64,000 nucleotides of DNA, from contig WEDG01000849.1 in NCBI GenBank assembly GCA_017591395.1, forward strand, positions 22,790-86,789. Reading direction: 5' to 3'. Shown piece by piece: positions 54,383 to 64,000 of the stretch (its first letter is position 1; each line of letters begins with the position of its first letter). This stretch comes from Schistocephalus solidus (taxonomy: Eukaryota; Platyhelminthes; Cestoda; Diphyllobothriidea; Diphyllobothriidae). The translations under genes and the position numbers were made by a program. The notes under the pieces were generated by a model that ran no database searches, was not told where the DNA came from, and saw only the letters and a program-made list of their open reading frames with translations.

Positions 54383-57194
54383 TTACTCAAATTCCCGATG
54401 GTCCTTTCTCCGAGTCATGGGGAAAGCTACTGGGAAAAAGATGAGGAAAATAAAAAGGTTAATAGAATCAGTGTTAAGATAAATGTGCAGTCTTCGCTTG
54501 AATGCAGATAGACTAGTTAACGACCTTATTTCAATTGGCAAGTTATTCAAAAGAAAACTATACCTAGAAGCAAAGAAGACAGAGCGTTTACACGTGGAGG
54601 ATGCAGGGGAAGGTATAATTAGTGCAGAATTTCTTAGGTTATAAGGAAGACTAACGGGGGTAATGACAGAAAGCTTTGGGGAGAGTTGAACTATTATTAA
54701 GTCGAAAAAGGAGACAAAAGCCTGCTTCAAGTCTCCTGACCCAAAGAAATTTTAGCTTCGTTAGCTGGCATCTTGTTGAGTAGGAAGTAGTTGAAAGAGT
54801 CGGAAATAGGAGTTTTTTTGTGAAATGTCTTTTGGACATTTTCAATTTTTTTGAACAGCTAGATTCGTTCATCAAACCGAAGAAAAGGACAGCAAAAATT
54901 CAAGAATGGGAATACAAACATACGATAAAGTCTTAATTTAATTTCAGGAAGGTAGAAATTATAAGAAATAAAGCCGCAAATCTGAGCAGCTTTGGCCGTA
55001 ATTCTATCGGCATGAGGTGAAAGATATAATTTATTGGTGTAGCTTAAGCCCAAGTCCTTGATGGAGGAACATTTAATCATATGGCAACCTTCAAAGATAA
55101 GAGGTTGCGGCAGCCTTACAGGCCCAAAACTCATGGAGCGACACTTAGTAGGTGAGAACTCCATTAGCCATGTGGAGCTCCAGGCTGAAAGAGCGTCTAA
55201 GTCTGAATGAATTTGTTCTAGGCACCGTTCGGTTGTAGAGTTAGAGAAGGAATACACGCATTTGAGATCATCAGCATAAATAAAAGATTGAGAATGTTTA
55301 ACTATCGATGAAATATCATTTATATACAGTAAGAACAACAAAGGACCTAATACGGTACCTTGAAGGACACCACTAACAATCGGGGTAGCACTTGAGTATG
55401 AGGACTCTTCTAAACCTTTTTGCTTTCGATCATTTAGGTATGATCGAATAAAGTCAGTAAGGGGACTACGAAATCCTATAGCTTCTAGTTTAGCTAGAAG
55501 TCGTTTATGAGGCACCTTATCGAATGCCTTACTAAGATCAAAATAGATAACTACTACAGATAGATGATCATTACGAAGAGAGGTTAGTAGATTTAGAAAA
55601 GACATGTGGCAGGTTTCACAAGAACGGTCCGGTAAGAAGCCGTGTTGGGAAAAGTTAATAATTTGATTGCTTATGCAAAAATCCGTGATTTGTTTTTGCA
55701 ATTAGTTTTTCGAAGAGTTTAGCAAGAGAGGTCGTTTTATGAACACCGCGATAGTTATGAATGTCCGAGCGGGAACCAGATTTAAAAACTGGTATTATAA
55801 TAGAAGTTTTCCAATAATCGGGGAAGAAACCATTTTCGAGAATACTGAGAATAATTTGCTTAGTTAAGGGTGGAAAATCCCTTAACTGTTTAATAAGTGA
55901 GTTTGGAATGTTATCAGTTCCAACTGAATGTGAATTTTTTTAGGTGAGCTATTTCTTTTTTGAATACATGAAGGCGAGAAATTAATAGTTGTTAGAAGCG
56001 AATTTGAAAGCAGAGGAATTGTGGGAGTGGGGGCTAGTTTCAGTGGTAAAGTGGTTGGCAAAAACGAGTTTAACAATTCTGCTTTGTCCAAATCATCTGT
56101 AACAAAATTTTCTGTTACAGTCGAGTAAGGGCGGAGTTACATTCAGACGCTTAGCCGATGACCGAACATGAAAGATTTGAGCAACAGATTTGGATGAATT
56201 GGCATCACTTAGTGCTCGAGACTCCCTACGCTTATCTCGTGCGAGCCTTATTCTCGATGCTTATTTAAATATTTGTGCAATCCTTAAATGAACTGACAAA
56301 GAGCTTTTAGATGAATCTTTAAGTTGCTTTCGTAATTTTTTAAGTCTGTTCTGGAGAACATGCGGAACAGTAGAAGAAGCTGTATTTGAATTAAAAATCT
56401 TAAACGGGATAAAAACCTGGATTTTTTCTGTGAGGCTCTGCAATAGCTCACAGAAAAAGTTTAGATCGTTGATTGAGAATATGCTATGCCAATCTCGAGT
56501 GCTTACGAAATTATTTACTGTTTCATGGTTTATGTTAGCAAAGTCGAGGTTATTGCATTTAACCTCAGGCTTCGTAAGAAGGGGAACTGGAAAACAACAG
56601 TGAATTATTGCGTGATCACTTGCAAATAGATCATGATGAAAATTCATAAAGAGAGGGTGGACATCATTTGTAAAAATTAAATCTAAAATGTTGTCATTTC
56701 TAGTAACTGATCTGACCAGTTGGGACATGTTTGAAAAAGTTAATTGTATCGACCAATTTCTGATGTTTAGGCGGAGAGGAATTGGCCTGCCAGTCAATGA
56801 CTGGCAGATTAAAATTGCCTACGATTATTTTGACATCAAACTGAGTGTCTGCAACTTTTTCAAATAGTTCACAGAGCTCGCTTTCATTGCCAGAATAACA
56901 CGGAGGATTATAGACACAGCCAACTACCGCTTTTTTATTGTGCGGGAGGATGACTGAAGCAAAGCATACATTTCCAGAAAAAGACGAAATGTTCAGATGA
57001 AAAGGGAAATGTACAAAGGATGACTTAATATAAAGGAGGCAACCACCGCCACGTTTTTCGGCGCGGTCTTGTCGGTACAAATTGAAATTATCTATAGCAA
57101 GCGTCGAGTCAGAAATATGAGAGTAAGCCCAGGATTCAGTGATGCACAGCACATCTGGATCAAGCTCAAAGGCTACTGTTCTAAGCTCAGCCAT
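54383..57194 (-). pseudogene. LINE-B ORF2: EEP endonuclease and reverse transcriptase
   Basis: EEP at 56700-57194: PDVLCITESWAYSHI, EKRGGGCLLYIKSSFV, VVGCVYNPPCYSG, FDVKIIVGNFNLPVIDW. EEP C-terminus at 56261-56797 (DNILDLIFTNDVHPLF, FASDHAIIHCCF). RT at 54859-55701 (280 aa unbroken): SQHGFLPDRSCETCHMSF, IYFDLSKAFDKVPHKRLLAK, GVLQGTVLGPLLFLLYINDI, IYADDLKCVYSFSN. The catalytic Asp pair and the palm Asp are all present. C-terminal pieces are at 54651-54875 and 54383-54730 (FLLNNLPIEIRSLTS). At least four frame changes mean it is dead despite the good RT core. The protein would nick DNA and prime cDNA on it. Confidence 0.85.
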
Positions 57195-57741
57195 CTTATT
57201 TACAACTGACCTCGCATTGAGTGAAACTAAGCTGAGCGTATTCCTGAGCGGCAGGTTACGCTCATCAGTATTTATAAAAAAGGATAATTTGGTGGCGGAG
57301 AAGAAAACTGGAAAGAAGAAACGAAAGGTGGGAACAAAAATTGCTCTGGTCTACAATTTGTCGAAATGTTACTGTTAAGAGAACTGAGATTATTGTACAG
57401 CGGCATATTTGGATGAAAACCTTGGAAGGGAAGGCTATATTGTGGCGTTTGAAAGATAGGGGTGGCATATAAATGAGATTTTGAGGGACGTTAGCGAAAA
57501 TTGGCCGAAAACGTGCATTTGAAAAAGGAATAAATGATTTCGAAAAACTGGTAGCATAATTAGAAGCGTTAAATATTTGTGGATTTCGGACAATTTTTGG
57601 GTTGGGAAAGATGCTAACGTTAGCGTTCGCAGCTGTTGTAGATGCTGAGGGGTTAGCAGGTTTCCCATCGGTAATGCCATTGCTGATTTTAAAAGCCTGG
57701 ATTAGCCACAGATTTAGATTTACTAGGAGTTTTTCTTAGGG

Positions 57742-58503
57742 TTAGTAGATTTGGCAGGTATAGCAGGCATGGTTTTGCTTGGGATGAGAAAGAAGTGAAG
57801 TTGACACAATTTCCCTCAAACCAGAAACAAGGTTAACGGGTGGAGGTTCAGCTGGAATCGAAATTCCTGTCGATCCGGAGGGCCGTGGGCTTGCTTTAGC
57901 TACAGGACAAACCTCTGAGATAACTTTTGGTATTGAAGGTGTAGACCAAGGCTTCTTGTTTGCTAATGAGGGGGAAACTCGACGTTCCATTGGGGTTTTA
58001 TCCCTACAGATAAACAACTTGTTATTTTTCAAATATTGAGCTGAGTGCTCATGATTAGAGAAAATAAGGACAAATTCAATCACTGAAAAAAGTTTGACCA
58101 GAATAGGAGGGTTTTTACTACGGGAAGATAACCTTTTAGCTTCAGCGACTTTAAAGTTAAAGCCGCACGAGTAAAGGAAATGAAATGCAACGTCCAGGGG
58201 GATTTTACTTTTGAGGACGTTTTTTAAAAGAAAATTGAAACTTCTCTTATGTCTGTCAGTTGACTCGCTACTGACCATGTTTAAAAAAGGCTCTAGTTTC
58301 ACGCATTGTTGAGAAGTGAGTGAAGACAATTTTCCCTCAAAAATGGTACCAAGGATCGTGAAGAGAGAACCATATTTAGACATAAAGGTATTAAAGTTTT
58401 CCAGGGCGTCAAGGTCTAATTTCTTCATTCTTAAGGTGGGTTGTTCTAGTGGAAGTTTTACGCGAAGAGGATGTTTGCGTCTAAGTACTGACTGGGGTTT
58501 CAT
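57742..58503 (-). CDS. LINE-B ORF1 protein (253 aa)
   Basis: An uninterrupted frame starting MKPQSVLRRKHPLRVKLP. The N-terminus is basic. RHKRSFNFLLKNVLK resembles the RRFNVIIRNIP strand of the ORF1 at 5002-5580. A later ICRDKTPMERR matches PDLTPMQRR there. The C-terminus is Pro/Ser-rich and ends CYTCQIY. No zinc knuckle is visible. Coding text continues in another frame at 57435-57680, so the true ORF1 may have been longer. The role in the RNA-binding particle is inferred from position upstream of EEP-RT. Confidence 0.6.
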   Translation of the reverse strand: MKPQSVLRRKHPLRVKLPLEQPTLRMKKLDLDALENFNTFMSKYGSLFTILGTIFEGKLSSLTSQQCVKLEPFLNMVSSESTDRHKRSFNFLLKNVLKSKIPLDVAFHFLYSCGFNFKVAEAKRLSSRSKNPPILVKLFSVIEFVLIFSNHEHSAQYLKNNKLFICRDKTPMERRVSPSLANKKPWSTPSIPKVISEVCPVAKASPRPSGSTGISIPAEPPPVNLVSGLREIVSTSLLSHPKQNHACYTCQIY

Positions 58504-58510
58504 ATTGGTT

Positions 58511-59039
58511 TTAAAATATAAATACTTTTCAAATCAATAATAGGAAGGAAAATTGTTACTAGTAACGTTTTGTGGAATAAAAATTTAATATTTTAAGCAA
58601 GTCACTGCAAGCAAATATCTGCTAGCTAACGAGTTTAAACTGAAAAATAGAATTAGCGAAGAGGCTATGCAGGATGAAAAATTATATCAACTGGTATACC
58701 AGTTACTTCAAATTATTCTTCGCTGGAAATAAGGTAAACTTACAAATTTTCAACTTTATTTCTAGAATTAGCCTTTAGATTCCGTCGTTTTGACGTAAAT
58801 CTGCGAGAACTTTAATGAGGCTATGTAGGGTGAAAAAGTTTAAAAACTCTATATTTCTCCCTTTTGCAATTGCGATAACTGCAGGTATGTGCAGCTGATG
58901 ATGAGGTAGAAATACAATTAATTGTCAATAATTAAGCTAATATTTTCTACAGGAAACGTAGAAATCAGTTGAAAATTCGAGAATTCACTTAACTTCAAAT
59001 TTGAACCAACCGCCTTCGACCTTGACTTTTTCGAAATAT
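58511..59039. other. AT-rich spacer, no gene seen
   Basis: Contains a perfect 16-bp palindrome AACTGGTATACCAGTT at 58689-58704 and two related strings, GAGGCTATGCAGGATGAAAA at 58667 and GAGGCTATGTAGGGTGAAAA at 58817. Confidence 0.5.
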
Positions 59040-60330
59040 AAGCTTAATAAATCGGCAAATTGATCGATAATTTATCCTCTGATTACCACCCAGTACGGCT
59101 TTTTAATCGTATATCCATACTTGCCTTCGTCTGAAACTTTCTTCTTTTGGGTTACGTAGCAAACTTATGAACTTGACATCTTCTTAATTGGGCTCCCGCA
59201 CACAACATGGTAAGATCTCCAGTGTAACTTCCAAACCCGCACGTGTAACGAGTGGAGTTATTCAGGGTGGTGTGCTTGGCCCTCTCTTTTTTTTCTTATT
59301 TGTCTATGACGTACCAAATTTATTTTAGCATGACACGCCCTTTGTGTATGCTGATTATTTATTAGTTGTCCATCGAGACAAGCTGGCAGCTCGCAATTGC
59401 ATGCTTGAAATCTTAAGAAACGATCTTAAGGCCTTTTCTCATTTGTTCTCCACGTGGTGCCTTTCCCTTTCTTGGCACAAATGCTCCGTCATTATTTTTG
59501 GTGATGAGCATCAGCCTCAACAAAATACAGATGGTTACAACCTAAATGTACCCACAGTTTTTAAGGATGTGGGCTTATCATACTCCGACAGACTTAATCT
59601 TTTAGAGCATTGTTCCCTGATTGTCTCTAGAGCAGGCAGAACAACCGGGTTTACCCTTCGAAATTTTAAAACTATAGCTATTTAACTCCGCTTTTATATG
59701 AGGTATGTTAGACCTGGCCTAGAATACGGATCGTTTCTATTTAGCCTGCTGCGTTAGTAAAAGGAAGAAAATAGAATCGGTTCATAATTTTTTACGCAAA
59801 GACTTGTATCCCCGGAGCACTCTTATCTGACGCACTGACAGCACTGTGGGCTTATAAACAGTTATCCCTTATGGTTTCGCCGATTAAAAAGTGACTATTT
59901 CTGCTTTTTAGTTTCGTAAACAATCGTTTATTTAAAACCCTTACCACTTTGATGCAGCTTGACCACTCTAGGTGCAAAAGTCATCGCAGTATCTTTTTAT
60001 TTCTTCCGCTAGCACTCATAGTTAGTTATGGTCTGTTTTTCTTTAAAAGCCATAGCAAGGTGGAATAAACTACTTCAGAATATAAAAGTCCTGTAAATCT
60101 ATTCTTTGCTTAAGAGAAATATTACAGTATTCAGAACAGCTTTGAAGAATTCTGGGTGTCAACACGGTCAAATATATCTTCTGGCTTAACGGAATGTGTG
60201 GCCTCTGAGCCCGGTCCCTGGTCCTATCTTCAGGGCAATGGCACTGTCTATGTAGTCCGCAAAATGTGAATTCTTCAACAAACTGCGAGCTACTCTTTCA
60301 CCCACTCTATACAGCGATGATCTTTGCGGT
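59040..60330 (+). mobile_element. LINE-A copy, RT and C-terminus
   Basis: RT palm with VTSGVIQGGVLGPLFFFLFV near 59240 and the frame 59344-59685 (YADYLLVVHRDK, LSWHKCSVIIFGDEHQPQ, LSYSDRLNLLEHCSLIVS). YADD reads YADY. The C-terminus continues with stops to about 60200. Confidence 0.75.
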
Positions 60331-60399
60331 CTTTCCCCTCATCTCCTCATCATGAATAAATCATTCTGTTGAGGAGCTGTTGATGATCACGGCGCATTC

Positions 60400-61190
60400 C
60401 TCAATTTTCGCCGGCTGCTGGTAGTTTGTTCGTTCCGCACGGTCGCATCTTCCAGCGCCTTGATGCTTCTCGCAGCCTTACTGTCCTCTCCTTGCTTGAA
60501 CTCTAAGCGAACTGCGTTCTATCGCATTTTCTTCATGACCCCAGGAAAAGACCATTGGGAATTAAAGGAGACCGTTTGCAAATTGCATATCCTTGCATCG
60601 TGTCTCCATGACCATTACTCAGGCTTAAATCAGACGCGCATGGTTTAAACCGCCTCCATTTCGTTTGCTTCTTAGCATCATCAAGATTCCCCTCCTAGTT
60701 ACTGAGGTGTCAAGGCTCACGTCCGTTGTCATTCCCCTACGTTCGCATGCGAACTTGTTTGCTATGCGCCTTATGTTGACGACTTCTAACTCACTTTCTG
60801 GAACTTCTTTGTTGTCTTACCTTACACTCAGAAGCAACCTACCCTGCTCCATCATATAATTTGCGAAGTATATTTTTCTCTTGCACGTTTTTGAAAGTGT
60901 AGGCTCATTGAATTCTGCCCCCCTTTCCTTGCAGGAATTTTTTCACTGCTTCGTTTTGAACTCACATTTTTTTAAAACTTGTTAATTATTGTGTTAAAAG
61001 TATAAATTGCCGATGGATTTGAAAAACTGCCTATTATGGGCCATAACTAGTTCTAAATTCTCCTACATCTCTGACAGTTCACATAGAGAACCAAAGTGGT
61101 CATCGTCATTATTTTACCTCAGTTCTAGTTTTGCTTTGGTAGTGCCTCCAAGGGGCTTAACATACAAACTTATTTATATAACTGTACGCG
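60400..61190 (+). mobile_element. Decayed LINE-B-like 3' end
   Basis: Word order follows the B 3' UTR: ATGACCCCAGGAAAAGACCATTGGGAATT, here spaced over 60536-60564, then a degraded T-loop hairpin near 60880-60955 (TTTTTCTC ... GAATTTTTTCACTGC), and AGTGCCTCCAAGGGGCTTAA near 61140. Confidence 0.55.
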
Positions 61191-61199
61191 GGTGCACCA

Positions 61200-61460
61200 T
61201 TGCCTGGTTCAGAAGCCCTAGTTCTTAAAAAGGCCAGGAGATTAAAAAGACACCGCACTTATGCTACCCCTTCCCCGTTCCCAACTGCTATCATCTCACG
61301 GACAGTAGTTTTCCTCCTGAATAGCATTAAGTTAGGAAAACACTAATAACCATATTCCTTCAGAAGTTTTTTTTCACAGCTAACCTGATCCTCATTGTAT
61401 ATTTCTTCTGACATTACCTTTAACTGGCATTAAATACAGTTATTTATTATTTATTTATTA
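61200..61460 (+). mobile_element. LINE-A 3' end, decayed
   Basis: CCTCCTGAATA ... CTTCAGAAG with T8 near 61313-61375 (degraded hairpin), then TTTAACTGGCATTAAATACA and a TTATTTATTATTTATT tail. Confidence 0.65.
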
Positions 61461-61464
61461 AAAA

Positions 61465-61935
61465 GGTAAAAATTTCTGGTAAATATCGAAGACTTGGGTA
61501 CGAAGGCGAAATTTGTGCTGGCTGCTTAAATTTTCTACAAAACGTCCTAGATACGGAAAAGGAGAAAAATGAACTGAAGACCTTAGCCATCTTCAACTGA
61601 GACTCAAGAGAAATATTGCTTTGTTGTGAGTTCCGGACAACCAGAGCCTATAAAAGCTCAAGCCATGCTAAAAGCACATGCAGCCACTAACTTCACTGTT
61701 AACTGCAAAGATGCATTAACAAAGATCACACAATAAACTGAATATTGTATGCACAATCCCAAACGAAATCACCGAGGCCAGTGCTTTGCACCCAGAAAAT
61801 TGTCAAAGTCCATTATCACCAAAAAATCTAATTGCCTACGCCATCGAATCGCCCGTGTTACCAAAAAGGACTGGTTTAAAGAATTTTTCTTGCATGAGCA
61901 GGTTTCCCTTAGATAATAGCAGTGTTGAATATGAT
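61465..61935 (+). mobile_element. Possible LINE ORF1 remnant
   Basis: Plus-strand text with LNIVCTIPNEITEASALHP after a charged, coiled-coil-like start (DTEKEKNELKTLAIF) resembles the ORF1 layout, but no full motif remains. Confidence 0.3.
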
Positions 61936-61943
61936 AATAATAT

Positions 61944-62029
61944 TTAATAATCGTAGTTAATGTTAGTTTACAGGCAACTAAAGAAGTTAATAATCGTAGT
62001 TAAAGCCAGTTTACAGGTAACTAAAGAAG
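61944..62029 (-). repeat. 43-bp tandem duplication of a LINE-A tail
   Basis: TTAATAATCGTAGTTAA...AGTTTACAGG.AACTAAAGAAG occurs twice in a row. The TTACAGG part is the LINE-A 3' end in reverse. Confidence 0.75.
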
Positions 62030-62499
62030 TTCCAGTCGAGTGGCGCGTTGTTTGAAATTAGTTTCGAAGTTCAAGTCCTTCGGGCCTACGAGTTTTTAGT
62101 CCCTACCTCAGTTTAGAAGACACAGTGTTTTGAAATAATTAAAGAATTGTCTGTATATTCTCCCAAGTTTGGACATATCAATTTGGACGTGACGATTATG
62201 CGGCTTTGAAAAAATCTACTGCTGCGGATTCTTCTCTGCCCCAGCATTTATCTCAACCGGAAGTTCAAGCGTCAATCTTCGCTCACCTCTGAAACTCACG
62301 CCAGTTGTGTGCTCCCTGTATCTGCTCAATCGCGGGAAAGGCTCAAACCAAAAGCTGATTCGTTATATCCTTGTTCACATCCTTATGTAGTCATTTTCTT
62401 GAATTTTATTACCGCTGATCCGTTAATTTTGTGACGATTCTAGCATCAGGCGCATTTTCTTTGTATCCCCAGAAGTATGTAAAATGCAGGTGCCCTAAA

Positions 62500-62590
62500 A
62501 AACGTCCATGGCCAGGTTTCGAATCGGCACCGCAACATCATTTAGGACAAACTACCGATGCCTCTAGCCACTCGGCCACATTGACAGGGA
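62500..62590 (-). tRNA. tRNA-like pseudogene or SINE head (Ser/Leu-type box A)
   Basis: On the minus strand TGGCCGAGTGG fits the Pol III box A, and GATTCGAAACC fits box B in 9 of 11 positions, about 45 bases later. GTCAATG and CATGGAC can form a 7-bp acceptor-like stem with one mismatch, and TTTTTT follows at once as a Pol III stop. The anticodon arm does not fold well, so it is not a normal tRNA gene. Confidence 0.5.
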
Positions 62591-62879
62591 TTTTTATCAG
62601 CAAATTAATACACAAGCAGAAAATAATTGCAACTATCGCTATCCTGCTAATTTTTCACCCCCCCCCCGCTAACCGGGCAAAAAGCGTAGTAATTTTAGTC
62701 AATGTTGCTCACGAAGACGAAACTTCAATGGGGGATACATCCTCCTCCAGAAATTCTTAGGGATGGAGCAGGAGCTAGCTAATTTAAAACAACATGAAGA
62801 TAATTTAAAAAAGCTATTTCGTGTCCACCTGTTAAAGAGCACCTGGGCGTCCAAAACCTACGGTAGAGGAAAGTTCGTA

Positions 62880-62906
62880 TTCATATATAAATATATATAT
62901 GTATAT
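62880..62906. repeat. AT dinucleotide-rich tract
   Basis: Alternating TATATAAATATATATATGTA-type sequence. Confidence 0.8.
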
Positions 62907-63129
62907 ACTCTTCAAGCATACCTTCAACTCAGATAAAAGATATTCAATTCATCTGGACCTATCGGACCAAGTTAACTTTGTACAAATAATCGCTCAGTTG
63001 AGAAGTCTGGACTGAAAACGGGCACCCGATTAAGTCGAAAACAGAATTTAGTCATAAAATGGGTCCCAGAGTCAACGTCACTAGTTCCAAAAGATCGAGT
63101 TATCCTAAGTTTTGATAACGGACAATGGC

Positions 63130-63455
63130 ATCTTATTAGACTCAAAAACCACACCTTAAAGAAATTTCAGTCCTCAGTGACGGTCCCGGAGAAGAGAATA
63201 GCCCAGTCTATTCGTGATGCAACAGCTATCATTTTGCAAAAGTCTGCTCGCCATAGATTGGACGTTGTTTCATTTATTGCAGATGTTACAGAATATAAAC
63301 CGTACTCCCGTGAAAGTACGGCAAGATCACATTGAATAAGTGAAAGTAGGCAGTATACTTCGTCTATACTGTCAGGATCTTTAGTGAAGACGAGATCTAA
63401 ATAACTAATTTGTTGTCCTCTGTGTGCTCTTCTTGGAACAAATACATGATATATT
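63130..63455 (-). mobile_element. LINE-I EEP fragment
   Basis: Collinear with 45860-46135: shared CCAGTCTATTCGTGATGC, CGCCATAGATTGG, TTGTTGTCCTC. No intact frame. Confidence 0.75.
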
Positions 63456-64000
63456 TATATGTATATTTTGAAGGGTTACAGGCATTGCCCTTGATGACCC
63501 TATTAATGTTAGGTTATCATTGCATGTGTACAGTCAATATAAAATGTTGTACATTTTAAAATGTTTGAGTCAAAGCATAACATAACTTCAAATGCGTTTT
63601 CACAGCCATAAGCGAAACATTGTGGAAGAAAAGTAGAGCCCGAAAGAATTTAAAAGGCTGGTTTTAAGAAATCAGGCTGTGACAGTCGTCTTTTGTCAAA
63701 TACAATGCAATCTGCCTTCTTTTAAAATCAATAATGCTTTCAGAGGTAACCATCTCACTTGGTAACGAGTTCCAAGGTCGAACCACTCGTTGGCTGAAAG
63801 AAAACTTTCTGAGGTTCAATCGCGTGCGTTCGCTATTAACCTTGTAAGGATGACCACGCAGATGAGTTGTGCAGGCAAAGTCGAAGAAATCCTCCGATCT
63901 CAGGGTGGAATCATGGCCCCCGGATAATCCGGAATGTCCAGAGCAGGCTACACCGTAAGTGCCTGTAGGAAAGAGCAATACGTAACCGAACGAAGTACAA
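63456..64000 (-). mobile_element. LINE-F 3' end (runs off window)
   Basis: The unbroken 104-aa frame at 63664-63978 is the RT C-terminus (THLRGHPYKVNSERTRLNLR, RVVRPWNSLPSEMVTSESII). The 3' UTR ends with GGTCATCAAGGGCAATGCCT and an AT-rich tail near 63450. Confidence 0.8.

Larger units (their letters stand above)
53783..58510 (-). mobile_element. LINE-B, longest copy (ORF1, EEP, RT, 3' UTR, tail)
   Basis: About 4.7 kb on the minus strand: ORF1 from 58503, ORF2 EEP and RT, 3' UTR with hairpin at 53963-54050, and a (AAATTCT)n-type tail at 53784-53806. This is the reference for family B. Seven other B pieces in the window align to parts of it. Confidence 0.9.

Noticed and set aside
62431..62760. 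109-aa + frame
   Set aside because: Runs antisense through the tRNA-like sequence and a C9-10 run; no motif.
1..64000. CRISPR array, operon or prokaryotic mobile island
   Set aside because: No regularly spaced direct repeats with spacers. The content is eukaryotic LINEs, a Gypsy element and a tetraspanin.

Overview
This is eukaryotic, AT-rich, repeat-dominated DNA. I see one plausible host protein gene, an open tetraspanin frame on the minus strand at 6064-7050. Almost everything else that can be recognised is retrotransposon debris. The LINEs are CR1/Jockey-type: an endonuclease/exonuclease/phosphatase (EEP) domain followed by a reverse transcriptase (RT), no RNase H, and short tandem-repeat 3' tails instead of poly(A). 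This load, together with a tegument-type protein family, suggests a large-genome flatworm, perhaps a tapeworm. The organism call is inference only. Family letters A-I below are my own labels, based on shared protein and 3'-UTR text within the window.

Layout. 1-2330: two broken LINE-A copies. 2331-4735: mostly unassigned. 4736-5773: a LINE ORF1 flanked by ~160-bp inverted repeats. 6064-7050: tetraspanin. 8021-15390: a three-layer nest, in which a LINE-F was split by a Gypsy LTR retrotransposon (8404-14634) and the Gypsy was split by a LINE-A. 15605-16325: a GC-rich ~378-bp tandem dimer, with an inverted relative at 39335-39605. 16340-20370: LINE pieces, a ~290-bp foldback and a dispersed AT-rich repeat. 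20560-33170: LINE-C, G, B, C, H and B copies nested in one another, including a LINE-D with a perfect 8-bp target duplication. 33172-39330: LINE-E interrupted by LINE-B, then LINE-I. 39606-42040: unassigned. 42040-53290: LINE-B, I, B and A, then a LINE with its RT deleted. 53783-58510: the longest LINE-B copy (ORF1, EEP, RT, 3' UTR). 58560-64000: LINE-A and B remnants, a tRNA-like sequence, and LINE-I and LINE-F ends.

The most interesting signal is a recurrent 3'-UTR RNA hairpin in three LINE families (A, B, C; twelve readable copies, both strands). An outer stem GCAG/CTGC and an inner stem CTCCT.../...AGGAG flank an internal loop made of two opposed runs of 5-9 T. The distal part of the inner stem differs between families but stays paired. 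This is the architecture of the poly(A)-clamping ENE (element for nuclear expression) seen in some viral, lncRNA and transposon RNAs. It could equally be the structure by which the LINE RT recognises its own RNA. All LINE families here also carry a tiny GC hairpin just before the 3' tail.

Nearly all LINE and Gypsy frames are broken by stops and frameshifts. They are annotated as pseudogenes or element fragments with approximate edges.
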